Source: Tritrichomonas musculus | Taxonomy: Eukaryota; Parabasalia; Tritrichomonadida; Tritrichomonadidae | NCBI GenBank assembly: GCA_039105265.1 | Contig: JAPFFF010000019.1 | Location: forward strand, 1 to 64,000 | DNA length: 64,000 nt | Direction of reading: 5' to 3' | Shown here: piece after piece, positions 50,779 through 61,395 of the stretch | How positions within the stretch are numbered: position 1 is the first letter of the stretch | Layout: each line of letters begins with the position of its first letter | Program-made: the position numbers and the translations under genes | The notes under the pieces: model-generated | What the model was told of the DNA's origin: nothing | What the model saw: only the letters and a program-made list of their open reading frames with translations | The model's database searches: none

Positions 50779-51809
50779 GTTTAAAGCTTGGTTATCTTTT
50801 TGAAACAGCCAGAGTAAATGCTAAGAAGGAAAGAACAAGTAGTAAGAATAACAAAGGTAATAAACCAAACCCTAACACTGCTTTGCCTCAATTTCGAGTT
50901 GAAACAGATTTTCTATCAAAGCTAATATCAGATATATCATTCGCAAAAAGTGCGAAAGATTGTTTCTTTGATATTTTCAGTAACAATTATAATAAAGAAT
51001 ATAAAAACAATGATATTAAAATTGAATTCTCAATGCTTAGAAGATGTATTCTTGTCGCATGTCACATATCTCATGTAATAAGCTTAAAGCAAACAGAAGA
51101 AATTATCAACAATTATGAAAGGCTGTGTGATTTCTTTAAGATTAATAACGAGAACACAAATAGCACTAATAATAATAATCAAGTAAATAATGATAACAAT
51201 AATAATAATAACGAAACCGAAAGCGCAGGCAGCAGCAAAGAAAAAACAAGCGGCAATGATAAATTACAAAACAAAAATAAAGAAGAGAGCAAAATAGAAA
51301 ATAATAATCCCGCAACTGAAAATGAAAACGTTATAACAGAAGATGCCAACAATAACAATGATAATAATAATAATAAGAACACAAATAATGGAAATTTGGA
51401 TGAAGATTATGTGCCTTCGTTTTACTATCCCTTTATTTCACTCCCCAAAAACTTTCTCGAGCTTTCTGCTGAACCATTTTCTTTTGATATCTTAAATTTA
51501 AACCCCAATGTTACTCATCTTTATCTTTGTCTGGTAACTGGAAAGTGTATTGATACAAATGAAGTTTTTTCCCATCTTAAAGAAGTTTGTTACACAATAT
51601 TCCTTATTTTGACTGGTTCAATGGCAGGAAGTGTTTGTGTGATGCTTGATGGCCATCCTGAATTAACAAAAACTGTTGATTCTCCTTATGTGACGATTTT
51701 TGGTGAAGAGCAATGTGGAATGAAAGATGGTCAGATGCTATGGTATAATGAAGATCGAATGTGGAGACTTTGTGATCAATTTTTAGATGGAACTTTACTT
51801 CTTCCTTAG
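50779..51809 (+). pseudogene. UBR-box E3 ubiquitin ligase, 3' part
   Basis: Reading from 50,779 in the frame set by the upstream part gives SLKLGYLFETARVNAKK and onward without a stop to 51,809. A low-complexity asparagine/glutamate-rich region (about 51,150-51,400) is followed by the family's C-terminal domain: LPKNFLELSAEPF, SMAGSVCVMLDGHPELTK, SPYVTIFGEEQCGMKDGQML and WYNEDRMWRLCDQFLDG. These match the UBR1-type end (SPYLDEYGE, then G-x-PL-x-L). This frame has no suitable ATG near its beginning, which supports it being the detached end of the same gene. Confidence 0.88.
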
Positions 51810-51965
51810 ATTGTTTTTAATATATTATGATTTGTTTGTAAATTGCTAATAAAAATTTAAATATATGCTTATGTAAATATAATTGAATCAATTTATTGAA
51901 AAGAAAATTTTAAGCATTCAAATATTCTGTCAATTTTGATAAAACACTCAAAATTAATTCTTAAA

Positions 51966-54932
51966 ATGAAAAATAAAAAAAAAGAATCTGATTTTTTCAT
52001 TGACCAAAGTGCATCTGATGAAAAGCATGAAGGAAAAAGGCATGAAATCCAAATAGAAAAAAAAAAGAGTAATGGTGCGAATCCATTTTTGCAATTTAGA
52101 GTACAAAAAAATGCAAATACAGAAAAAGCTTGCAAATCTGACTATGATATCGATAAAAATATATTAGGTGTGACATGCTCGAATGTTTTTACAAGTAAAA
52201 CTGAAATTCCTATTCATAATTTTTCAAATTCTGACTTTTTCACATCGCTTGTTGATGCTTACTTGGATTGTCCTGAGTATATTAATCTTTTTGAAATAAA
52301 TGACAAACTCAAATTCAATATTTCTAAAGAATCAGATAAAACGATTCTAACATTTTGGCCAAAATCAGAAAAATCAAATGATATAATGATGAAAGCTATT
52401 TCATGTGTGGAATCTATTTTACCTTTTACCGCAAACTCTATTCTTTGCCATCAAAATTATCCAAATTGTGCGATTGAAGTTATTGTTAACAATGCAAAAA
52501 GATATGAAACATTAGTCCATCTGATAAACAACAATAATAAAAATTTACCAACAGCTTTTAATATAAATAAAGAAGTTATTGAATTTTTATGTACAAAAAT
52601 ACGTGAGCTTGCAAGTTCGAAAAATTTGTATAGAATAGCATTAACAGGTGAAGCTCTCTCATTTTCATTAGATGACACTCATAGAGATGAGCGTTATAAT
52701 AAAATAAGAACTTCAATGTGTGACACAGTATTTGGTCAGCCTTTTTATCAGAAAAATAGACTTATACTTTTAGTTTCTAAAGACGCAGAAATACCAAAAA
52801 ACCAAAATCCTTTAAAATGGGTTATTCAAACCTTTTCTGAGGAAGAAGAACTCATTCAAATAGCATCAAACCTAGTAAAAGGCATTCGTGCATATCATAT
52901 TCATGACCTGTTTATTATGAAAGAGTCGCCCGAGTTTAAATATGAAGGTTCTGATGATCATTATTTTGATCAATTGCTTAATGGGAGGAATTCTAAAATA
53001 AGTGAAATATGTCAAAAATTACATGATGATTATACACGGCATTTACTTCTCACGCAAGAAATTCCAATTTCTCAATTAAAATATTCTGAAAATGAAATAA
53101 TTTTTCAAAAAAGAGAAGAGCTTAAACAAATTAATGATAGATTAGAAGATTTGCATACAAATATAAAAAGATTTGACAAATATGAGTATGAAAAAAAGAA
53201 AGATAGACATAATGAATTAACATCCAAATTAAAAAAATTTGAGAATTATTCGAATAAAAATCCAACTAAAATTAGATTGATAAAAGAAAAAAAAGATATC
53301 GAAAATTATTTTCATCAATATACGAAAGAAAAAAACGAAATACACAAATTAACAGAAAAAAAATCAGAATTAAGAGCTAGTATTTCAAGTCAAAAAGATT
53401 TTCAATCGAAATTGGAAAGTGAAGGAATTAAAGGAAGATTACTTTCCGGTTTTGGGTGCTATTATTTTTCTTCTGATCAACCGATTCCATGCGAAAAAGA
53501 CGAATTTATTGAAACAAAGTTAAAAGAAATTGCGAAAAAGCAAAGAATTAAAATTTTTGGAATTGAAAAACTTGTTTCAGCTACAATTTTTGTTAGTCAT
53601 CACTCAACTAGTCCATATTCGCCAAGTCAATTTGAAGAAATTGTCAGCAATGTTTGTAAAAAGTTTTCATTTATTGTTCCATTTTGCTCAAAATATAAAC
53701 CACGAGACAATGATTATCCTTCTCTAACAGGACAAATAGGTGGAATCTATATTGAAGTTATATATCCAAAATTTGCACTTACTGTTGTTTCTGAAATTAA
53801 GCAAGCGATTCTTGGAACTCAACTCAATATTTTTCGAATTCCGAAAAACATTGCATCAAAAAAGATGCTTCTAAATAAAGTAAATCAACAAATAATTCAA
53901 AATTGGCTTCAAAATAATCGTCTTTATTCAATTTCTTATAACGGAGAAAATTGGATTGGTAATAAAGAAGATGTTTCCAAAGCATATGAACTTCTTCGAA
54001 ATGATAAAACGTGCGTTGAATTCAAGCAGAAGGTCATAACAATATCTTCAAATCTCAAAAAAAGGGAAGTTTGGAAAATTATTGAGAATTATAATCAAAA
54101 TCATTTAGGTAATGAACCTTGGGATTTTGATGACTTTACTAATTGTTTAATTGTAGGAAATAATGAATCAGAAATCAGAGAAGCTAGGATTTTAATATCT
54201 AATTTAGAATCAAAGAAAAGTTCAAAAACAGAAAATGATTTATTTGGTTGTATTGATGTGTGTACAAATCAAATAAAATCTGAATTACCAATAACAATTT
54301 ATCAGAAAGATGGTAATCATATTACAAATTATTTATGTTCTGAATGCATAATGTCAATACTTGATTATAATTTAAATTGCTTTTTTGAAGACAAATTTGG
54401 AATTGACTTCGAAACTTTAATGTCAACAATTACAGAAGTTAGACCAATATGTATCATCAATGATTCAATCGAAGAAGGTGATGAATATTGGCCAAAAGTT
54501 CCTATTGGACAACTTTTATGGAATTTAGTAAATGATAATAATTTTTCTGATAAAGCAAAAGTATGGCTTACAGAAGTTCTTTATTTATCTCTTCACCGAT
54601 GTATTGAACATGTCACTTTTTGCCCAAATCATCCTTATATAATACTTCCACGTCCGAAAGTAAATGAAAAATTGCTTTGCAGTCTAAAAGAATGCGATAT
54701 GATTTTGTGTCCTTTTTGCAATCAATGGCATCCTGACGGAAAATGCTCTAATTTTAAATGGGACAAGATGAGATGTCCTGGTTGTGGAATGCCAACTGAA
54801 AAAAGCTTTGGGTGCAATCATATCGCTTGTCCTTGCGGTACTCATTGGTGCTATAAATGCGGAATGAAATTTACAAAGGAAGAAGATGTATATTCGCATA
54901 TGACACAAATGCATGGAGGATACTTTGAATAG
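51966..54932 (+). CDS. RBR-type E3 ubiquitin ligase with long N-terminal region
   Basis: The start is the ATG at 51,966 (988 aa); the frame extends upstream only through a TTG. The C-terminal 230 residues form a RING-IBR-RING2 module: a degenerate RING1 (CIDVC...LCSEC near 762-800), an IBR (CPFCNQWHPDGKC near 925), and RING2 RCPGCGMPTEKSFGCNHIACPCGTHWCYKC (about 940-970), which contains the catalytic-type cysteine. The N-terminal part has a lysine/glutamate-rich coiled coil (about 385-490) and resembles the region that precedes the RBR in DEAH11/12-type plant proteins, but no helicase domain is present. Confidence 0.9.
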   Translation: MKNKKKESDFFIDQSASDEKHEGKRHEIQIEKKKSNGANPFLQFRVQKNANTEKACKSDYDIDKNILGVTCSNVFTSKTEIPIHNFSNSDFFTSLVDAYLDCPEYINLFEINDKLKFNISKESDKTILTFWPKSEKSNDIMMKAISCVESILPFTANSILCHQNYPNCAIEVIVNNAKRYETLVHLINNNNKNLPTAFNINKEVIEFLCTKIRELASSKNLYRIALTGEALSFSLDDTHRDERYNKIRTSMCDTVFGQPFYQKNRLILLVSKDAEIPKNQNPLKWVIQTFSEEEELIQIASNLVKGIRAYHIHDLFIMKESPEFKYEGSDDHYFDQLLNGRNSKISEICQKLHDDYTRHLLLTQEIPISQLKYSENEIIFQKREELKQINDRLEDLHTNIKRFDKYEYEKKKDRHNELTSKLKKFENYSNKNPTKIRLIKEKKDIENYFHQYTKEKNEIHKLTEKKSELRASISSQKDFQSKLESEGIKGRLLSGFGCYYFSSDQPIPCEKDEFIETKLKEIAKKQRIKIFGIEKLVSATIFVSHHSTSPYSPSQFEEIVSNVCKKFSFIVPFCSKYKPRDNDYPSLTGQIGGIYIEVIYPKFALTVVSEIKQAILGTQLNIFRIPKNIASKKMLLNKVNQQIIQNWLQNNRLYSISYNGENWIGNKEDVSKAYELLRNDKTCVEFKQKVITISSNLKKREVWKIIENYNQNHLGNEPWDFDDFTNCLIVGNNESEIREARILISNLESKKSSKTENDLFGCIDVCTNQIKSELPITIYQKDGNHITNYLCSECIMSILDYNLNCFFEDKFGIDFETLMSTITEVRPICIINDSIEEGDEYWPKVPIGQLLWNLVNDNNFSDKAKVWLTEVLYLSLHRCIEHVTFCPNHPYIILPRPKVNEKLLCSLKECDMILCPFCNQWHPDGKCSNFKWDKMRCPGCGMPTEKSFGCNHIACPCGTHWCYKCGMKFTKEEDVYSHMTQMHGGYFE

Positions 54933-55046
54933 TTATTTTTTGGATTTTATAAAATAATTGTTTGTTTGCTTTGCTTTAAATAAAACATATATATCAATGA
55001 TTTTTGATTTCAATATTAAAAAAAAATCTCTGCTACATTAATCTAC

Positions 55047-55304
55047 TTAAGTAATAGGTTGAGGAAATATTTTTAAATCAACTTTTTCATTACTTTTTAC
55101 AAACTTTTTCAATACTTTATAATTAAAGAAAAAAAGCTTGCTCAATTTATGATAATATGTTTTTCTAGCTTCTATTTTTAATTCACATGATTGATTAGAA
55201 GGGCCTGTAAATAACCCAATATAGTAATAATCTGTATAGTCAAAATCAAAAATAATAACATATTTAGCATTCGGTTCAATATTATGACTTGTTTCGGTCT
55301 GGTA
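55047..55304 (-). pseudogene. Coding remnant of about 85 codons without a start
   Basis: On the minus strand the frame reads IEPNAKYVIIFDFDYTDYYYIGLF and then a lysine-rich end, closing at a TAA (55,047-55,049). The amino-acid use looks like a real protein end. It stops abruptly at a TGA just upstream (55,305-55,307) with no ATG. The DNA beyond that point looks like transposon debris, so the gene may have been truncated by an insertion. No family was recognised. Confidence 0.4.
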
Positions 55305-55307
55305 TCA

Positions 55308-56320
55308 AAATTCAGATAGTGATCGAGAATGATATGAAAAATTAACCATTGATTTTGAAAAATTTTACGGTTATTTATTGTTTAAAATACAGCGGAAAGC
55401 ATTAATGCTGTGTAAACGACCGGCAATCGTTTTTATCCAAACTATTGTATGCAAAAACAAAAATAACAAGAATTAATTCTAAATTTTAAAACGAAACAAA
55501 TAACACCAGAATTTATTTAGATATTTCTCAAAATTATCAGCATAATTACTCATCATAAAGCGAGTGTATTAAACAACTATAACAATCAACGAAAAATAAA
55601 TACCTCAGAAACTTAAATATAAAGATTTAAACGTCTTTCGTGAAATTATAACAGCACGATCAAAACAATCTCCATTATTCAATAATAAAACGCTATTGCA
55701 AATGAATAAAATATAAAAAAGTTCTAAATTTTAAAACGAAACAAATAACATCAGAATTATCAGCATAAAACTACACATCAAATTTTGAGAAATATCAAAC
55801 TACACATCAAATCAAATCTAGAAGAGTATCTCATCAAATAAATACACTAATGTAAACACAAACACTCAGCCAACTCAAAACTACAATAAAACTACACATC
55901 AAATTTAGAAGAATATTGTAATAGCGTTTTACAAATTTTGAAGAATATCTCTTAAAATAAAATATTCTTTTAAAAACAAAAGAAAATTAAAAAGCAATTT
56001 CTCTTTTTCAAAGAGAAACAAGACAAATCACTTGATATCCACGAATTCAAACAAAACAAACAATTTCAAAGAATAAATTAAAACAAATATCAAAAACTAT
56101 TTCTCTTTTTCAAAGAGAAAAAAACAGAACACTAAAAGGAATCACACGAAATACTTAACACTAAAATAATAAGAAACAAATAACAAATTTTTATTTATTT
56201 TATTTTCAAATATCGTTTATGATTATTTAATTATAAACCATAATCATTTTCTAAAACGATATGGTGGCAACTTACTAATTTTACACCATCAATCAATATC
56301 TTCCAAAACTACAAAACAAA
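55308..56320. other. A-rich repeat-containing region
   Basis: No gene is visible. A direct repeat TTCTAAATTTTAAAACGAAA occurs at 55,477 and 55,722 (about 40 bp each, offset 245), ACTACACATCAAAT occurs several times between 55,770 and 55,905, and a TTTCTCTTTTTCAAAGAGAAA-like hairpin appears near 56,000 and 56,100. This may be the 5' flank of the decayed MULE. Confidence 0.5.
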
Positions 56321-57790
56321 CTTTATCAATCCAATTTTTCATTATCCGGATTTCTATATTTTCTAAGAGGTATTCCTTTAAACAACTCTATAGATTCTGA
56401 ATCATATAAGCATGATGGCCAAAAGTATTATTTGTTGCTTGATGATCAAGGGCCAATCTTTAGAATTTATCTCTCAAAGCCAACAATTGAAATTGTTATT
56501 TTAAATCAGCCAAAAGTCCCATTACATGTTCAAACAGCAAATTTAAAATATTCACAAGTAAGTCATTTATATAAGAAGATATCATTAGTCAATTTTGATG
56601 TTAATGTTTATTGTTTCAATCTTCAACAGAATTTTTATATGCTATGAAACCACCCTTTCACTGGTGGTTACAGAATATCTGGCGCTTCATTTGAACTTAT
56701 CAAATTGTTGAATAAAATGTATCTAAACAGTAAAAAAATAATGACTGAAAAGCTGCTGTGTATTGATGCATATTCGCATCAGCAGCAAATAAATATCTAC
56801 ATGTCTATTGCAAAGGAAATATAATTGATTGATATCCTTCTTCAGAAAAAAGGAATATCAAGAATCTATGTTCATGACCAAAAAGATGGGAAGATTAAGT
56901 ATAATGCTACTTCAACAATTAGTGGATTTTTTTGGATTGCGCCATGGACATACGAAGCATTAATGAAATTTTCTTATATTGAACTTGATTGTACTTTTGC
57001 AATCTTAAATCCTTATGTAACTTGTATCCCTCAATTAATAACTAAAAACGTATCTCTCCCATTGGGATTTATTGCAGGCATCGAAGAGGATTCAGAATTA
57101 TATCGTTTACGGTACACAGAATTACAACATATTTTTGGACAAGAGGATAGATTACATGAATTTCCCGTGCTGAGTGACAATGGCCTTGGTTAATTATCAT
57201 GATAATAACCTTGTTCAATTTTTTTGTTTGATACATGTGATCAATTTAGTCGGACCTAAATCTTTTTTTAATAAATTAATAGGAAAGCTAATGATGTCGC
57301 AAACCGAACCAGAATTTGTTGCCAATCACGGGTACACTATAAAAACATTAAATGGATATTATCTTGTCAACAAAAATATACTTTCAAAAGTTCTCAAGTA
57401 TTCATTTACAGCAATATCAAACGATGGGATCATTGCAGACCCAAATGTTGACGACGAATTATTTTTTAAAACATTATTATTTAATCGAGGATATGTAGCC
57501 GCAGCATCTAATCACGCAGAAGGATTTCACCGACAATTAAAAAGTATTGCTAACCTAAATTTAGGAATTGAACACAATATTGAAAAATTGATATACCAAA
57601 TTTTGCAAAAGATATGAAAAAAATCAGAGCGTCGAAAGTAGGAAATAAGTGTGCGACAGAATAAAGAATGATCTACTTGAAAAGTAAGCAAAGTATAAAA
57701 TAGAACTAGTTGAAGAATGTTCATGCGGAACAACATTTCATAAGGAATTGTGAAATCCCATGTATACACACAAGATTCTCAAATCGTAAT
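56321..57790 (+). pseudogene. Decayed Mutator-like (MULE) transposase with SWIM finger remnant
   Basis: One frame runs from about 56,321 to 57,193 with in-frame stops at 56,645 and 56,822. It shifts near 57,180 to a second frame up to 57,617. The core resembles the MULE domain: FSYIELDCTFAI (first Asp), LPLGFIAGIEEDSELY, PVLSDNG (second Asp), FFCLIHVINLVG (C-x2-H) and NHAEGFHRQLK. Further on, a CSCGTTFHK then IPCIH (CxC...CxH, with another shift near 57,750) is a SWIM zinc finger. At least two stops and two frameshifts make it inactive. Confidence 0.7.
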
Positions 57791-57950
57791 TAAATTACCC
57801 AAACTGGATGAAAAACGATTCTTGAATGATGTTGACTTCAAAAACATTAAATCACCATTTATTATCTCTAAAATATGTAACAACTGGTACTAGAATAACT
57901 ATTTTCGATGGAAACCCGAAATTATATGAGATTGGAAAGATTATCTTGAA

Positions 57951-58196
57951 ATCTAGAGTATGAAGCTCCCTGCAGAAGAACTCCATACTCTAGATGCTCA
58001 AAAATTAGATTAGACAGAGTTCCCTGCAGTTGAACTCTGAATTCTAATTCATGAAGCGAAGATACGAATGGCGCTTTTTTTGAACAGAATATTCAAAAAG
58101 CCAAGACTCTCTCAATTCTAGAGACAATTATATTCATAAAAAGTTCGTATATCCGATCATAAACGATCAACTTTAAGGTCAAATTAAGGATCGGAT
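57951..58196. repeat. Array of four hairpins
   Basis: There are four successive inverted repeats: (1) 57,951-57,962 with 57,984-57,995 (ATCTAGAGTATG, perfect 12 bp); (2) CAGAGTTC 58,015-58,022 with 58,032-58,039, plus outer AATTAGA/TCTAATT; (3) CTTTTTTTGAA with TTCAAAAAG near 58,073-58,100; (4) ATCCGATC 58,151-58,158 with 58,189-58,196. Loops 1 and 2 both contain TCCCTGCAG. They may form the 3' end of the MULE or a separate structured element. Confidence 0.65.
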
Positions 58197-59345
58197 TTTA
58201 TATAGACTCGATTCCAAAGTCTTAGTGAAATGATTCTTGAAAAATATAAATTTGCTCATCTTCATAAAAATATTAAAAAAATATTTTTTATTTAGTTAAA
58301 ATATTATTTGCCATTTTATAAAATTAATTTTAATATTTAATATATTGAAAACCAAAAAACAATCACAATACAAACCAACTAATATATTTAGAAATTCAAT
58401 TTAAAATCATCGTTTAATTGAATCTTTCATTTTTTTTTTAATTTATCTATTTAATATATTATATAAAACTTAAATATAAAATACTTATTGTATATAAATA
58501 GTAATATTTATCATATATATAAATTAAAATAATATTTAAATAAAAATATTACTAGGATACAAAAAGTTTATTATTTCAATAAAAAAATATAATAACTGAA
58601 AAAGTTTAAATTTTTTAAAATAAAATGAAATATAAACAAGTATATCTTTAGAAATTAAATGTTTTTTAAACATATAATTATTAATATATTATTTAAATTT
58701 TTATACAATAATAATAAATAAAACAAAATTAAATATATTTCTATATTACATCAATTTTTATATAAAAAAATTATATTGCCTCTCAATTATAAAACCATTT
58801 TTATTCAGAAAAATAAAAATAGAAATATCTCAAAAATAGGAGTATAAAATTCTTATTCATTAAAGTACAATCTTAGTATCAAAATAAAAATAAAGAAATA
58901 ATGATCAAAACTACAATATTTCGTCAAATTCTCTACATGAATACCTCTGGTATTCTAATTTGACATTATAACAAGCATCAAACATATTTAATTTTGAATG
59001 ATTTTTTTGAAAAGTATGCTATAATATCATCAAAAAATAAATACCAATGTTTTACTGAAAGCTTCACTTCATTTCCGGTAACTTTTCTCCCGTTAAATCG
59101 GTACGTGTACTGGTATTACCATATACTGGCAGTTTTAAAAGTAATACCGGTACGGTAGAGAACGTTTAAATGTTTACCGATTAGTAACGGTAACCATCAC
59201 TGTAATATTCTGAACCAAAACTATTTTTTCATTTTTCATTCTGATTCAGAATTTCTGAAAGTATAATTGAAAAAAAATTTTCTTAAAAACGACCAAATAA
59301 AAACAGTTTTAATCAAAAAGTTCTTAAAAAATATTTTTTTTTAAA
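58197..59345. other. A+T-rich intergenic region with a CCGGTAA-type repeat
   Basis: No gene is visible. At about 59,077-59,204 a cluster of TTCCGGTAAC, GGTATTACC, TACCGGTACGG and GTAACGGTAACCATCACTG resembles the cluster at 23,289-23,497. Its right end, read inward, is CAGTGATGGTTACCG, similar to hAT-type termini. The remainder is simple A+T-rich sequence. Confidence 0.5.
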
Positions 59346-60992
59346 ATGAAAGATTCAAAAGAACTATTATTAGCAGCAGATTATTGTTCACATGATGACG
59401 CCAAAAAACTTCGAGAAATTCTTGAAAAATCGTCTTTTAACCCCAACGAACTATTATCTTCTTTTAAATATAAATTTACAAGAACAAATGTTCCATTATT
59501 ATGCATCTGTGTTATAAGTAATTCCATAAATTGTGCAAAACTTCTTATTAGCGCCGGAGCTAATATTGAAATAACAGATGGAAATTTTATTTTATTTTTT
59601 CATACGGAGTTTTTTTAATTTTTTATTTATGCGAAACCAGTTTATTGGGCTTGCTCGTATAACAAACCGAAAATGTTAGCTTTTCTTCTTGAGAATAAGG
59701 CTCAACCAAACCCTCAAACCACCCCTATTTTTTTTTAAATTTTTTATTCTGTAAATTCTCCCATTATTATTGCAGCAAAAAGAGGCTTAGTTGATTGTGT
59801 TCAATTACTATTACAAGCAGGTGTACCTACGAATTTTCAAGATGCCTCAGGACGCTCACCCTTGCATCTTGCTTGCTGGCATGGACACGTGACATTGATT
59901 CCATTATTGTTGGAACATAAGGCTGATGTTGATCTTCAAGATTTCGAAGGTAATACTCCTCTACATTACGCATGCTGGAATGGAAATCTTGAAATATGCC
60001 AAGCATTACTTAAAGCAGGAGCAACAGTTGATATTCCAGATCAAGCTGGCAGAACTCCGCTTTATTTTTCTGTTCAACATAAACATCCAGATATAGTTAA
60101 ATTTCTACTGGAAAACAATTCAGATCCAACAACACAAACTTGTACAGGTGTTACACCAGAATCACTAGCAACTCAAGAAAATATTGATACCATCGTTGAA
60201 ATTTTTCAAAAATTTAATAAAGAGCTTCATGAAAAAAGTCAAAATAATGATGCCACCAATGATGGTAATGGACCTGATACCAACAGAAATAATGATAGCT
60301 CAGAAAACTTATTAGGAAAAGATTTCACTGATGAACATAATAGAATGAAAGCTGTTATCAATAAGCTCATTGAAGGAAGAGACAACGAAATTGATACACT
60401 ACAAAGACTGCATGCTTGTTTAGATGAACACAATGCAGCAATTTCAACAATTCAATCCAACATCAAAGGAACAATGAATCAACTTAAAGAAATTGAATAT
60501 ACACTAAGAGGCATTATATTCAACATTAATACAATTAATGGCTCAAACGATGTTTCAATTCCAACAAATTCTACGTCTTCTTTTGTTATTACAAAACAAA
60601 ATATGCCTCAAATGCCAGCGAGTACCAATGGAACAGCTTATCCATCAGGATATTCACCTTATTTTGCTTTTGCTAGTCTTAATAATACTTCTGGATCAAG
60701 CATTGGATCAAATAATACAAATGTTGGTACATCACCTCTTTTAGTAAATCATGCTGAAAGGAAAACAAATAATACAGATCAAACAAAATCATATTATGCT
60801 AACCCAAACAACGCTGGCCATGACTCATCTTTAAAATTATGTAGATTATGCGGAATAAATCCTGCAACAGTAAGATGTAAAAATTGTAGGTCACCATTTT
60901 GTAATAACTGCATTCCTAAAGTCAGAGCTAACGGATGCAAATTTTGTAAAGAAATTGCGGCAGCTAAAGCAGCGAAAGCAGAAAAATCATGA
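59346..60992 (+). pseudogene. Ankyrin-repeat protein with coiled coil and C-terminal zinc finger, interrupted by two T-rich inserts
   Basis: All parts lie in one frame. Ankyrin-type repeats run from about 59,490 to 60,190 (LLISAGANIEITD, KPVYWACSYNKPKMLAFLLENKA, SPIIIAAKRGLVDCVQLLLQAG, SPLHLACWHGHVTLIPLLLEHKA, TPLHYACWNGNLEICQALLKAG, TPLYFSVQHKHPDIVKFLLENN). A coiled coil (about 60,340-60,520), a Ser/Asn-rich stretch and a Cys-rich finger (CRLCG, CKNCRSPFCNNCIP, CKFCKE) follow. Two T-rich inserts (59,586-59,630 and 59,727-59,753), each with TAA, break it at repeat boundaries. Without them the protein would be about 524 aa. They are broken codons, or introns of a kind I do not recognise. Confidence 0.8.
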
Positions 60993-61395
60993 AAAAATAG
61001 CGAATAATTTACAAACTTTTTCTTACTGCTGCAATTCCAATTTAATATATTTTCTACGTAGTTTAACAATACTGTTAAACATGGTCAGTTTCATTTAAAA
61101 ATGATCGCTGATGATATTTGAAGTACAAATGATATAATACTAGATTATTTGTAAAGCCGAATAAATCTGTTTTCGAAATTAAATTTTTTTATCATATTAT
61201 TAAAAACTATCTTAAGATAAAGCTTATTATTTTTGATATCTTGATTGTATATTAATTTGAAATTTTGTAATGAACACTGTTATAAGGGTAGAGCCTGGAA
61301 TTACTTCTTTGATTCTAGTGAATAGTTTTATTAATAATTTTGTATCAAAACCATGTCCGTTTAAAATATCATCAACGATCATATTTCATTCAAAA
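60993..61395. other. Intergenic spacer including a possible short upstream frame
   Basis: The TPR frame is open from an ATG at 61,270, but residues between there and 61,396 look unlike the rest of the protein. An initiator-like TCATTCAAAAATG overlaps the second ATG. I therefore treat 60,993-61,395 as mostly non-coding. Confidence 0.45.

Noticed and set aside
50883-51809. Independent 308-aa gene
   Set aside because: The apparent start is a TTG and coding-like sequence continues upstream to the MITE; it is the C-terminal part of the UBR ligase.
59346-59618. Separate short ankyrin gene
   Set aside because: Its frame, repeat phase and domain order continue after the T-rich insert, so it is the first part of the larger ankyrin gene.
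59751-59775. A 25-nt GT...AG intron in the ankyrin gene
   Set aside because: It would delete conserved ankyrin residues (SPIIIAA), and the stop-containing T-rich insert would remain.
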